A stretch of 62,269 bases of DNA from an uncultured Kiritimatiellota bacterium (GTDB taxonomy: Bacteria > Verrucomicrobiota > Kiritimatiellia > RFP12 > UBA1067), in contig CAKTUI010000010.1 in NCBI GenBank assembly GCA_934621385.1, forward strand, positions 1-62,269, in the 5' to 3' direction. Below are positions 43,039 through 51,679 of this stretch, piece after piece. The first letter of the stretch is position 1; each line of letters starts with the position of its first letter. The notes beneath the pieces are model-generated. The model did not search any database, was not told the DNA's origin, and saw only the letters and a list, made by a program, of their open reading frames with translations. Position numbers and translations under genes: made by a program.

Positions 43039-43142
43039 TGTCGTGCCCATCGGAAGAAAACTTACTCCTGAGTAACTTTAGACTTACTCCTGAGTAAGTT
43101 TTGATTTACTCAGGAGTAAGTCTGCCGCCGATGGGCACGGGA
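43039..43142. repeat. Five-dyad array, copy C (22-bp period, different inner sequence)
   Basis: Five dyads have centres at 43046.5, 43068.5, 43090.5, 43112.5 and 43134.5, exactly 22 bp apart. The two outer units carry the GCCCATCGG/CCGATGGGC core of arrays A and B. The three inner units are 18-bp hairpins ACTTACTCCTGAGTAACT, ACTTACTCCTGAGTAAGT and the inverted ATTTACTCAGGAGTAAGT. The whole forms one nested inverted repeat between the divergent nfnA and ruvA promoters. Confidence 0.88.
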
Positions 43143-43255
43143 GGCGCGGCGGCTGCCCTTGCCGCGTCGGGGCCTTGCCCATGAACATCCGCCGCGAAGC
43201 CGTTTGCGCGTCAGAATCCTACGTTCGGCGCATGATTCGTTCGGTTATGGGCGGA

Positions 43256-43271
43256 CGGGCGCATGCGCCCG
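43256..43271. repeat. 16-bp perfect palindrome
   Basis: CGGGCGCATGCGCCCG, in the gap between nfnA and ruvA. The gap 42886-43482 otherwise holds array C and no credible gene. Confidence 0.7.
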
Positions 43272-43482
43272 CCGGATCGGGGCTATCCGCCGCGCAGGCC
43301 CTGTGTTTCTCATCGATGGACTCGGTTGTTGTCGTTTGTGACAGGTCCATGTCTCCAGGAATGTCCGTGGACTCCGCAAACTGCCGCGCCGTTCTTGCGT
43401 TCAAATTGCCGTGCAGTGGCGCAGAACAGGCGTTTTGCAGCCCCATTGGGCTTTACAATTTTCCCACAGAATCTGCCAAGTG

Positions 43483-43491
43483 TGGTATAAT
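43483..43491 (+). promoter_or_regulatory. Extended -10 promoter of ruvA
   Basis: TGGTATAAT ends 8 bases before the ruvA ATG at 43500, so the mRNA should have at most a couple of leader bases. Confidence 0.75.
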
Positions 43492-43499
43492 TCACAGCA

Positions 43500-44096
43500 A
43501 TGATTTCGTATGTCAGAGGTGTGTTGGTGGAAAAGGATCCGATGCGGGCCGTTGTTGAAGCTGCCGGTGTTGGGTACGAGATTCTCATACCCTTGACGAC
43601 CTTTGACCGTTTGCCGCACACGGGGGCCGAGGTCAAATTGCTTGTCCAGCATGTCGTTCGAGAGGATGATGAAATCCTTTTCGGCTTCGCGACACCCGCT
43701 GAACGCGAGATGTTTGCGAAACTGACGGCCGTGAGCGGGGTTGGGCCGAAGATTGCACTTTCCATTCTGTCGGGTTCGTCCATTGGAGAACTTGCACTGG
43801 CGATTGCGAGTGGCAATGCGAAGCGACTTTCGGCAATCAAGGGAGTCGGCAAGAAGACGGCCGAGAAGATTTGCATTGAACTCAAGGACAAGGTGAACGC
43901 GCTTGAGGGGTTGGCCGCAACGGCACGAGATGCGAAGGGAACGGCCTCGCCGATGCTGCACGATGCAATTCTAGCGCTGTCGGCACTCGGCTTCAACGAG
44001 GAGACGGCCAACAAGATGGTCAGTCAGGTGATTGCGGTGAAGCCAGACGTAAAAGATGTTGAAACGATTGTCCGAATGGCACTTTCGGGAAAATAA
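43500..44096 (+). CDS. ruvA: Holliday junction helicase subunit RuvA
   Basis: A 198-residue DNA junction-binding protein that loads RuvB. Domain I is an OB fold ('MISYVRGVLVEKDP', 'VGYEILIP', 'REDDEILFGFATPAERE'). Domain II has two helix-hairpin-helix motifs ('LTAVSGVGPKIALSIL', 'LSAIKGVGKKTAEKI'). Domain III binds RuvB ('DAILALSALGFNEETA'). The length is typical. Neither ruvB nor ruvC is adjacent, and the next genes are exported hydrolases with different codon use, suggesting something was inserted behind ruvA. Confidence 0.96.
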   Translation: MISYVRGVLVEKDPMRAVVEAAGVGYEILIPLTTFDRLPHTGAEVKLLVQHVVREDDEILFGFATPAEREMFAKLTAVSGVGPKIALSILSGSSIGELALAIASGNAKRLSAIKGVGKKTAEKICIELKDKVNALEGLAATARDAKGTASPMLHDAILALSALGFNEETANKMVSQVIAVKPDVKDVETIVRMALSGK

Positions 44097-44113
44097 AATA
44101 GGAGAGTTCCGCG

Positions 44114-45841
44114 ATGATGAGCAGAAGAGTCATGGGATTGATTGCGGTTTTTGCCGTTGCGACCGTGTTTGCGGGCGAGCGTGTTCCGCTTTGGCCGGAG
44201 GGAAAGATGCCGGATGCCCAGCCGCACCAAATTGCCGCGATGCTTGATGAGGCGCGGCAGCCTGACTTCAAGCCCGAGGAGCATCGTATGCCGTATGTCG
44301 AGTGGTTTGACGCGCCGACGAACGGCCCGGCGAAGGGGTGCGTCATCCTCATTTCCGGCGGCGGCTACCAGAACTGCTGCGACGTCGGCTACATACGGAT
44401 GTGGCGGGATCGGTTCACCGGGCTTGGCTTCCAGTGCGTGAACCTCGTCTACCGCACACCGCGCCCGAAGGGCCTTCCGATCTACACGAGCGCGTGGGAG
44501 GACGGCCAGCGGGCGGTCCGCCTGGTGCGGTCCGAGGCGACGAAGCGCGGATTTGACGCGGAGCGGATCGGGGCGATTTCGATGTCCGCCGGCTCCCACC
44601 TCAACGTGCTTCTCGCGACGAGCTCTCAGACCCCGGCCTACGCGGTGGTTGACGACCTCGACAAGGTCCCGTGCCACCTGAACTTTGCGATGACCTGCGC
44701 GATCGCCTACGGCGTGACGGACGGCTGCGGCATCCCGAACACGCGGGACGGCGACGCGATCGACGCGAAGATCGCGCCCGAGTTCAAGTTCGACGCGAAG
44801 ACGTGTCCGATGTGGATGTCGCACGGCGGCGCGGATCCCTTTTCGCCGTTCGCTTCGACGCTCGTCTACCGCCAGCTTCGCAAGAAGGGCATTCCGGCGG
44901 AACTCCATCTCTACCCCGACAAGGGACACGGGGCGTACGGGCTTGAGCGCGCGGTCGAGTTCCTCACGCAGATGGGCTTCAACGGACCTGTCGCGTCCGA
45001 AGTGAGGCTGATGGGCCGCTTTCCGAACGACGATGCGCGCGGCGGATACGCGAAGGAGGACGTCTGGCCCGAGGACCGCACCCCCGACCTTCAGCCGAAG
45101 CAGTGCAAGCCCTACATCGAGTGGCATCTGCCGAAGGAACTGAAGACGAAGGCGATTCAGATCGTCTATTCGGGCGGCGGCTACGGCGGCAACGACCCGG
45201 AGGGCTTCGAGGTCACGCCCGTGCGACGTTACCTGAACGAGAAGGGCATGGCGGTCGTCACGATGAAGTATCGTACGCCGCGCCCGGAAGGGCTCGCGAA
45301 GCACACGACGGCGTGGCAGGACCTGCAGCGTGCGATCCGAATCGTCCGAAACGAGGCCGCCGAGCGTGGGCTCGATCCAAACCGCATCGGCATCATGGGG
45401 TCTTCCGCCGGCGGACACCTCACGCTGATGGGCGCGACGAGTTCGCGCCACCGCGCCTACTGGGAAATCGATGAGATCGACAAGTTGCCGTGCAACGTGC
45501 AGTGGGCCGTCGCAATCTATCCCGCCTACGCGCTGACGGACGGCGAGGACTGCTGGAACACGACGGGCGGGAACGACGACAGCGCCCGTCTCGTGCCGGA
45601 GTTCTCGTTCGACCCCGCGACGCCGCCGGTGCTGTTCATCCACGGCGACGCGGACGGTTGGGCGGCGATGAACTCGGTGAAGTGCTGGGAGCAGTTGCGC
45701 CGAATGGGCATTCAGGGCGAACTCCACACGCTCGCCCGGCGCAACCACTGCTTCCAGGGTTCGGCCGTCCCCGGCACGGGGAGCTACACGTGGCTCGACC
45801 GCATCTGGGAGTTCCTGTCGGCGAAGGGCTACAACAGGTGA
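44114..45841 (+). CDS. Exported protein with two tandem alpha/beta-hydrolase domains
   Basis: A 575-residue protein with a signal peptide ending near 'VFAGERVPLWPEGKMPDA'. Two esterase/lipase-type domains follow. Domain 1 has the oxyanion 'LISGGGYQNC', a nucleophile region 'ISMSAGSH' and Asp/His candidates 'GGADPF' and 'DKGHGAYG'. Domain 2 has 'YSGGGYGGN', 'GIMGSSAGGHL' (GxSxG), 'HGDADGW' and 'NHCFQG'. In domain 1 the first Gly of GxSxG is Ser. Both resemble carbohydrate esterases that remove acetyl or feruloyl groups, also called dienelactone-hydrolase-like. It starts 17 bases after ruvA. Ile is written ATC far more often than in its neighbours. Confidence 0.85.
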   Translation: MMSRRVMGLIAVFAVATVFAGERVPLWPEGKMPDAQPHQIAAMLDEARQPDFKPEEHRMPYVEWFDAPTNGPAKGCVILISGGGYQNCCDVGYIRMWRDRFTGLGFQCVNLVYRTPRPKGLPIYTSAWEDGQRAVRLVRSEATKRGFDAERIGAISMSAGSHLNVLLATSSQTPAYAVVDDLDKVPCHLNFAMTCAIAYGVTDGCGIPNTRDGDAIDAKIAPEFKFDAKTCPMWMSHGGADPFSPFASTLVYRQLRKKGIPAELHLYPDKGHGAYGLERAVEFLTQMGFNGPVASEVRLMGRFPNDDARGGYAKEDVWPEDRTPDLQPKQCKPYIEWHLPKELKTKAIQIVYSGGGYGGNDPEGFEVTPVRRYLNEKGMAVVTMKYRTPRPEGLAKHTTAWQDLQRAIRIVRNEAAERGLDPNRIGIMGSSAGGHLTLMGATSSRHRAYWEIDEIDKLPCNVQWAVAIYPAYALTDGEDCWNTTGGNDDSARLVPEFSFDPATPPVLFIHGDADGWAAMNSVKCWEQLRRMGIQGELHTLARRNHCFQGSAVPGTGSYTWLDRIWEFLSAKGYNR

Positions 45842-45916
45842 TTTGCTTCGGTTTTCGAAAACAGTCGTAAGTAAACGGAAAAACAGAAACAGAAAAACAG
45901 AGACGAGGAGAACATA

Positions 45917-47143
45917 ATGAAAAAGTTGCTGATTGTCGGCATTGCGGCCGTTGCCTTGGCCGGTCTTGTCCGTGCGGAACTGCCGCGCGAGTCGGGCACG
46001 ACGTTCGTGCGGGATGCGCTGAAGCCGTACGTGGCGGACGGTCGCCTGCCGGGGGCGATTGCCGTGCTCTACAACGACGGCGTGCAGGAAACGGCGTGCG
46101 TCGGCTACGCGGACGTCGCGGCGAAGCGTCCGATTGCACTGGACGACCCGTACATGCAGTGTTCGCAAACGAAGGGCTTCTGCGGCGTGACGGTTGCGAA
46201 ACTCGTCGAGGATGGCAAGATCTCTCTCGACGACCCCGTGTCGAAATACCTTCCCGAGTTCAAGACGCTGTGGGTCAAGGTCGCCGAGACGAACGACGTC
46301 ATCACGCTCGCGAAGGCGAAGAACGTGCTGACCGTGCGGATGGTGATGAACCACACGGGCGGCTTCCCGTTCGAAATCCCCGCAAAGCAGAATTCCGTCC
46401 CGGGCGGCGGCTGGTCGGGCGGCATGCCCATCCGATCCGTCGCGGCGACGGCGGCGGCCCAACCGCTCCTGTTCGAGCCGGGAACGCGCGAACAGTACTC
46501 CAACACGGGCATCGACATCGGCGCGGCGGTCGTCGAGGCGGTGACGGGCAAGAAGTGGGAGGTCTACCTCAAGGAAACCGTTCTCGACCCGCTCGGCATG
46601 AAGTCCACGTGGTTCTGGCCGACCGACGAGCAGCTTTCGCGGCAGATCGAGATGTATGCGGCGTTCAAGGACAAGTCCGCCGAACGGTGGGTCCAGAACG
46701 GCTGGCAGCAGCGGCCCTACAACGACTCCCATGTCTTCGCATCGGCGGGCGCGGGGCTTTGGACGACGGTGAACGACCAGCTCAAGTTCTACAAGATGCT
46801 GATGAACCTCGGCGTGGGCGACAACGGTGTGCGCATCCTCAAGGCGGAGACGGTCAAGTCAATTCTCGCGGTGACGACGCGCCCCCAGTCGATGGGCGGC
46901 TACTCTCTCGGACTGAGTGCGCCGAAGGTTGACGGGGAGAACGAATGGTTCGGCCACGGTGGCGCGTGGGGCACGAGCTGCATGGTCAACTGGCACCGCA
47001 AACAACTCAAGTTGTGGGCGATCCAGATTGGCGGCGGAAGCGGCTGGGCGTGGTCGGGCGACTACAACAAGGCCGTGGACGCGTTCTTCAAGGCGAAACT
47101 GGACGACGCGGCGACGAAGGAATACACGGGCCGCACGAAGTGA
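45917..47143 (+). CDS. Exported beta-lactamase-family serine hydrolase
   Basis: A 408-residue protein with a clear signal peptide ('MKKLLIVGIAAVALAGLVRAE'-like start, residues 1-20). It belongs to the class C beta-lactamase/penicillin-binding-protein fold: nucleophile SxxK in 'CSQTKGF', YxN in 'YSNTG', and HxG in 'HGGAWGT'. Such proteins include esterases, D-aminopeptidases and peptidases; classical cephalosporinase residues are not convincing. A GAGGAG ribosome site precedes the ATG, 75 bases after the esterase stop. Codon use matches the esterase (GC-ending), not gltX downstream. Confidence 0.88.
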   Translation: MKKLLIVGIAAVALAGLVRAELPRESGTTFVRDALKPYVADGRLPGAIAVLYNDGVQETACVGYADVAAKRPIALDDPYMQCSQTKGFCGVTVAKLVEDGKISLDDPVSKYLPEFKTLWVKVAETNDVITLAKAKNVLTVRMVMNHTGGFPFEIPAKQNSVPGGGWSGGMPIRSVAATAAAQPLLFEPGTREQYSNTGIDIGAAVVEAVTGKKWEVYLKETVLDPLGMKSTWFWPTDEQLSRQIEMYAAFKDKSAERWVQNGWQQRPYNDSHVFASAGAGLWTTVNDQLKFYKMLMNLGVGDNGVRILKAETVKSILAVTTRPQSMGGYSLGLSAPKVDGENEWFGHGGAWGTSCMVNWHRKQLKLWAIQIGGGSGWAWSGDYNKAVDAFFKAKLDDAATKEYTGRTK

Positions 47144-47155
47144 GGCGCAAGGCAA

Positions 47156-48466
47156 ATGTCAGACGTAAGAGTTAGGTTCGCGCCGTCGCCGACGGGCAAG
47201 GTTCACATCGGGAACATCCGGGCGGCAATCTACAACTGGCTGTTTGCGCGGCATACGGGCGGCAAGTTCCTCCTGCGAGTAGAGGATACGGACTTGGAGC
47301 GCTCGACCCCGGAGGCGATTGCGGTTCTCATGGATTGCATGAAGTGGCTCGGATTGGATTACGATGAACCGGTCTTCTATCAGACGAAAAATGTGAAGCG
47401 GCATTTGGAGTGCGTGGAAAAGCTCCTGGAGATGGGCCGCGCCTACAAGGTCGAGAAGACGTCGCGGGATGGCAAGACCGGTGTCGTGACGATGTTCCGT
47501 ATGCCGAAGGAGGGGACGATTGAGTTCGACGACATCGTCAAGGGTCACATGGCGAAGAAGGCCGAGGATGTTCAGGACTTTGCCATTGTCCGTTCGGACG
47601 GTTCGCCCATCTTCCACATTGCGAATGTCGTTGACGATATCGACCAGGGGGTGACGCACATCATCCGTGGAGATGACCATGTCGAGAACACCTTCAAGCA
47701 CATTGAGATTTTCAAGGCGCTTGGTGCGCCAATTCCCAAGTATGGGCATCTCTCGATGATTGTGAACCAGCAGGGCAAGCCCTACTCGAAGCGCGACGGC
47801 GCGGCGTTTGTTGGTGAATTTCGCGAGCAGGGTTATCTGCCCGAGGCACTCTTCAATTATCTTCTGCTGTTGGGGTGGAATCCCGGTGATGACCGTGAGG
47901 TTCTGACACGTGAGGAAATGATTGAACTCTTCGACCTCGAAAAGGTTCACGTGACGGCGGCGAAGTTCGACCTCAAGAAACTTCAGTGGATGAACGGTGA
48001 GTATGTGAAGCGGTTGCCGCGCACGACATTTGAGTTGGAACTTCGTTCGCGGGTCGCGGCGGCTGGGTTGACGATTCCTGACGGATTCAACATGCCGATG
48101 CTCATTGACCAGTTGCAGATCCGTACGAAGTTCCTGAACGATATGCCGGGCAACTGCGCCTACTTCTTTACAGATGACTATCCGTACGACGAGAAGTCGG
48201 TTGAGAAGCGCCTCCACAAGGAAGGCGTGAAGGAGACTCTTCTTGACTTGGCCGATCGCTTTGAAAAGTTGCCCGAATGGACGGCTGCCTCGGGAGAGGC
48301 AATGGTCAAGGAGCTTTCGCAGGGCAATGGAATGGGACCGTGGGTTCATCCGATTCGCGTGGCCGTTTCGGGGCGCATGGATGGGCCGGGGCTCTTCGAG
48401 ATGCTGGAATTGCTTGGGCGCGAGAAGACGGTTGCGCGCTTGCGTAAGACGGCGGGTATGCTGTGA
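47156..48466 (+). CDS. gltX: Glutamate-tRNA ligase
   Basis: A 436-residue class I synthetase. The HIGH motif region is 'FAPSPTGKVHIGNIRAA'; the KMSKR-equivalent is 'GKPYSKRDG'. It charges tRNA-Glu (and tRNA-Gln where a transamidation route exists). The C-terminal anticodon-binding part is present ('NGMGPWVHPIRVAVSG'). The length is slightly below the usual 460-490, with a shorter anticodon domain. The end overlaps the next gene (GTGA). Confidence 0.96.
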   Translation: MSDVRVRFAPSPTGKVHIGNIRAAIYNWLFARHTGGKFLLRVEDTDLERSTPEAIAVLMDCMKWLGLDYDEPVFYQTKNVKRHLECVEKLLEMGRAYKVEKTSRDGKTGVVTMFRMPKEGTIEFDDIVKGHMAKKAEDVQDFAIVRSDGSPIFHIANVVDDIDQGVTHIIRGDDHVENTFKHIEIFKALGAPIPKYGHLSMIVNQQGKPYSKRDGAAFVGEFREQGYLPEALFNYLLLLGWNPGDDREVLTREEMIELFDLEKVHVTAAKFDLKKLQWMNGEYVKRLPRTTFELELRSRVAAAGLTIPDGFNMPMLIDQLQIRTKFLNDMPGNCAYFFTDDYPYDEKSVEKRLHKEGVKETLLDLADRFEKLPEWTAASGEAMVKELSQGNGMGPWVHPIRVAVSGRMDGPGLFEMLELLGREKTVARLRKTAGML

Positions 48467-49437
48467 AGACACTGCTCGTCGGTTACAAGGCGGCGGACCT
48501 GACCCCGCAACTTTTGGCAGGGGATGTGGTCTGTCATGTCCTTGATGTCTATCACAAGCACGCGATTGAGAAGGTTTACCCTTCGGCGCATGTCGTTTGT
48601 GAGCCGAATGTGCCAAAAGGCGATTGGAAACTCGTTCGTTTTCGGACGGGGCCGAAGGTGATGTCGGGAGAGCTCGCGCTCGATCTGCTTCAGGAAATCC
48701 ACCTGCTTCTCAAGGAGACGGGCGGCAGGCTGGAGGTTGATTTTGTCGGGCGCGAGCGTGATCGAAATGATTTGCTGAACAAGGTGAAGGATTCGCCTGA
48801 TCGGGTTCGCAGTTTTCGGGCGGAGTGGCTGGCCAGTGTGCCGGGTGGCCCCAAGTTGACGTTCGCAAGTTATCCGGGGTGTTTTTGCCACCGTCGGTTG
48901 GACGAGGGAGGCCTCGCCTTGGCGGAAGTGGTGTCAAGACAGTTGCGTGAGCGCGGCGGAAATGAACCGATTCGGCTTCTGGACATGGGGTGCGGCTGTG
49001 GGCTTGTTGGTCTTCTCATCGCCAGTGTTGTGCCGAATGTGAAGTTGACGATGATCGACTCCTATTCCCGCTCGGTTGCCGCCGCTCAGGAAAATGCGGT
49101 TCATCAGGGTGTTGAGGCCGAAGTCGTTATGACGGATGATGGCATTGATCGGCTCAAGGGAGTTAAGCATCGCTTCGATGTCTTCGTTGGCAATCCACCC
49201 TATTACAGCGACTATCGCATTGCCGAGGTCTTTCTTGAGGCGGCCCGCAAGTCGCTTAAGTCGGGGGGCGTCTGTTATACGGTCGTCAAGAACGACGCGG
49301 GGCTTAAACCCGTGCAGGAGCGGTATTTTCCCTCAGTTGAGGTGATTCGTCGGCGCAATTATTGCGTACTGAAGAGCGTACAACCTCCGCATGAGAACGC
49401 GAACAGGACAAAAGGAGAATTGAAATGCAAACCGTGA
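48463..49437 (+). CDS. RsmC-like rRNA methyltransferase
   Basis: A 324-residue protein. The N-terminal half resembles the inactive methyltransferase-like domain of RsmC-type enzymes. The C-terminal half is catalytic: SAM loop 'LLDMGCGCGLVGLLIA', acidic 'TMIDSYSRSV', and the base-flipping 'VGNPPYYS' (NPPY). NPPY enzymes of this group methylate a guanine N2 in 16S or 23S rRNA. The exact target is unknown. The GTG start overlaps gltX; the last 13 bases overlap the aminotransferase start. Confidence 0.85.
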   Translation: MKTLLVGYKAADLTPQLLAGDVVCHVLDVYHKHAIEKVYPSAHVVCEPNVPKGDWKLVRFRTGPKVMSGELALDLLQEIHLLLKETGGRLEVDFVGRERDRNDLLNKVKDSPDRVRSFRAEWLASVPGGPKLTFASYPGCFCHRRLDEGGLALAEVVSRQLRERGGNEPIRLLDMGCGCGLVGLLIASVVPNVKLTMIDSYSRSVAAAQENAVHQGVEAEVVMTDDGIDRLKGVKHRFDVFVGNPPYYSDYRIAEVFLEAARKSLKSGGVCYTVVKNDAGLKPVQERYFPSVEVIRRRNYCVLKSVQPPHENANRTKGELKCKP

Positions 49438-50615
49438 CAACACAAATCAAGCATTCTATGGCCTCGTCCAGTTGGATTCGTCGGATGTTTGAGAAGGGGC
49501 TGGAACTCAAGCGTGAGTTCGGGGAGGATGCCGTCTGTGATTTTTCGCTTGGCAATCCAGATGTGCCGCCGCCGGCGAAGACGCGGGATGAACTGATTCG
49601 CTTGGCGGAGACGGCCGTTCGCCCCCTTGGCCTCGGTTACTGCCCGAACGCGGGCATTCCCTCCGTGCGCGAGACGATGGCGGCGTACCTGTCGCGTCAG
49701 CAGGAAACGCCTGTTGCAGCGAAGGACGTGGTGATGACGGTGGGTGCCGCAGGGGCACTCGTCTCGTTCTTCCGTGCGGTTGTTGAGCCGGGAGATGAGG
49801 TGATTACGCCAGCACCTTATTTCGTGGAGTACGGTGCCTATTGCGGTCATTTTGGTGGCGTTCTGAAGGCTGTTCCTTCGATTCCGCCGACCTTCCGTCC
49901 CGACATTGCTGGAATTGAGGCGGCGATTACGCCGAAGACACGCGCAATCATCATCAACTCGCCCAATAATCCAACTGGTTGCATTTATTCGCTTGAGGAT
50001 TTGAAGTCGCTTGCGGCGGTCGTGGATCGGGTGAACGAGACGCGGGAGCGTCCGCTTTTTCTCCTGTTTGATGAGCCTTACCGGGCATTTGCCTATGATG
50101 GGGCAAAGGTGCCGGCTGCCCTGCCGTTGTCGAAGTTTGCCTGTGTCCTCGGGAGCTTCTCGAAGACCCTTTCGTTGGCCGGCGAGCGTATCGGCTATTT
50201 TGTGGCGAATCCCGCAATGCCCGATCAGGCGACGCTTATGGCGGCTGTCACGTTGACGAACCGTACGCTGGGGTATGTGAACGCACCTGTCATTGGTCAG
50301 CGGCTCGCGGCGGCCTTGGTCAACGAAACGGTCGATTTGACGATCTACGACCGGCGGCGGAGGCTGATGGCAAAAGTCCTTTCGGATGCCGGCATTGAGT
50401 TTGAGATGCCGAAGGGCGCGTTTTACTTCTTTGCAAAGAGCCCGGTTGCGGATGATACAGCCTTTGTTGACGCGCTTCTGAAAGAGCGTATTCTCGTTGT
50501 CCCTGGGCGCGGTTTCGGATTCGCCGGCTATGTGCGGCTCAGTTGTAGCGTGGACGAAGCGATTATCGCCCGTTCGGCAGATGGCTTCCGTCGGGCGATG
50601 GAGGCGTTTGCGTGA
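49425..50615 (+). CDS. Pyridoxal-phosphate aminotransferase, class I/II
   Basis: A 396-residue fold type I aminotransferase. The PLP Lys is in 'SFSKTLSLAGERIGY'; 'SPNNPTGCIYSLED', 'LLFDEPYRAFAYDG' and the C-terminal Arg in 'YVRLSCSV' are typical. It is preceded by AAAGGAG in the end of the previous gene. The N-terminus 'SLGNPDVPPP' fits aspartate-type aminotransferases of the Iγ group; the amino-acid substrate is not determined. Confidence 0.9.
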   Translation: MQTVTTQIKHSMASSSWIRRMFEKGLELKREFGEDAVCDFSLGNPDVPPPAKTRDELIRLAETAVRPLGLGYCPNAGIPSVRETMAAYLSRQQETPVAAKDVVMTVGAAGALVSFFRAVVEPGDEVITPAPYFVEYGAYCGHFGGVLKAVPSIPPTFRPDIAGIEAAITPKTRAIIINSPNNPTGCIYSLEDLKSLAAVVDRVNETRERPLFLLFDEPYRAFAYDGAKVPAALPLSKFACVLGSFSKTLSLAGERIGYFVANPAMPDQATLMAAVTLTNRTLGYVNAPVIGQRLAAALVNETVDLTIYDRRRRLMAKVLSDAGIEFEMPKGAFYFFAKSPVADDTAFVDALLKERILVVPGRGFGFAGYVRLSCSVDEAIIARSADGFRRAMEAFA

Positions 50616-51679
50616 TTCTCGGATCACTTGTTTCTTCCTTTTTAGTCGCCGCCTCTTTAAATGTGGATGTGGCGAGTCACTCCGTGACCTTCACCGCGAA
50701 GGCCACGGGGGTTGAGGAGAATGTGCCGCTTGAGTTCTTTTTCGTTGGTCCGACAACCGATCGTGACTATGAGGCATTGTTTGTCACGACGGATGACTTG
50801 AAGGAACTTGTGTCGGCGTGTGAGAGGGCGGGTTTTCCAATGGGGAAGCCTGTTAATCCGAAGGCTTGTTCCTTTTGGCCTGTTGGTGTGCGCGTCACGA
50901 TTGAACCGGACATCTGGGCATTTGTCCGAGAGACGCGAAATCTGCCGCATCTTCCCATCGTTTGGACGGGTGGGATGAGAGGTGCAGATGGACAGCCGGA
51001 GGCCGCGACCAGCATGCCATCGGCGTTCTTCTCGCTTTACACCTGCGGACAGTCGCCGCTTCTTTTTGATGATGCGCTTGATCAGTCTGTTACTTACGGG
51101 CGATTCCTGCCGGTGCGGCAGATGGAAAAAGGGAAGGAATATACCTTTACTCTGTCTTGGGATGGGACGAAGCACCCAGCGACTCGACGCGTCGTTTTTG
51201 CGCCGGGGACGTTGAAGGAGACGCTCGAAGGACTTCGGACGGCTGAATCTGGCGCCGACATCCTGCCCGTTTTCGATCCCAGTCTGACGGTCCGTGAGGC
51301 GCAGGGGGTGGCATCAGCACTTTCGGTTCTTGACTCACGGGGGCTTAAGGTCAATGGCTTTGACGATGGCCAGTTCTTCTATCGGGGCTTTTTGCCTTTG
51401 GAGAAGTGGCGCAATCGGGCCGAGCGACTTTCCCAACCGCTGGAAGTTCGTCTGGGTGAGACGAATGTCTACACGGTTGTTGAAGAGGACTGGACGGTTG
51501 AGGGCATTGACCCGAAGTTGACCCCAAAGACGGTTGGGCTTTCTGAGTTGGCGACTTGCTTCAAGGGGGATGCGTGCCTTTTCTATGCACCAGCCGAGAT
51601 GAAGGTTCAGAAAGTCTTTGATTGCATGCGGGATTTGCCGCGAACAATCCATACATGGTATGTCTTTTGTGAGCCATAA
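50612..51679 (+). CDS. Exported YdjY-like protein
   Basis: A 355-residue protein starting at a GTG overlapping the aminotransferase stop (GTGA). A short hydrophobic N-terminus ('LGSLVSSFLVAAS') looks like a signal. Residues about 20-95 follow the YdjY pattern ('VTFTAKATGV', 'PLEFFFVGPTTDRDYEALFVT', 'SACERAGF'). The rest has beta-rich unassigned sequence. YdjY-domain genes often neighbour flavin or ferredoxin-linked genes, and here apbE follows with a 20-base overlap. Function unknown. Confidence 0.65.
   Translation: MILGSLVSSFLVAASLNVDVASHSVTFTAKATGVEENVPLEFFFVGPTTDRDYEALFVTTDDLKELVSACERAGFPMGKPVNPKACSFWPVGVRVTIEPDIWAFVRETRNLPHLPIVWTGGMRGADGQPEAATSMPSAFFSLYTCGQSPLLFDDALDQSVTYGRFLPVRQMEKGKEYTFTLSWDGTKHPATRRVVFAPGTLKETLEGLRTAESGADILPVFDPSLTVREAQGVASALSVLDSRGLKVNGFDDGQFFYRGFLPLEKWRNRAERLSQPLEVRLGETNVYTVVEEDWTVEGIDPKLTPKTVGLSELATCFKGDACLFYAPAEMKVQKVFDCMRDLPRTIHTWYVFCEP

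Noticed and set aside
43175..43558. Small + strand gene between array C and ruvA
   Set aside because: No family resemblance, it runs through the ruvA promoter into ruvA in another frame.
44024..46732. 902-codon open frame on the minus strand
   Set aside because: It is antisense to ruvA's end and the two hydrolases; low-complexity Arg/Val-rich translation, no start context.
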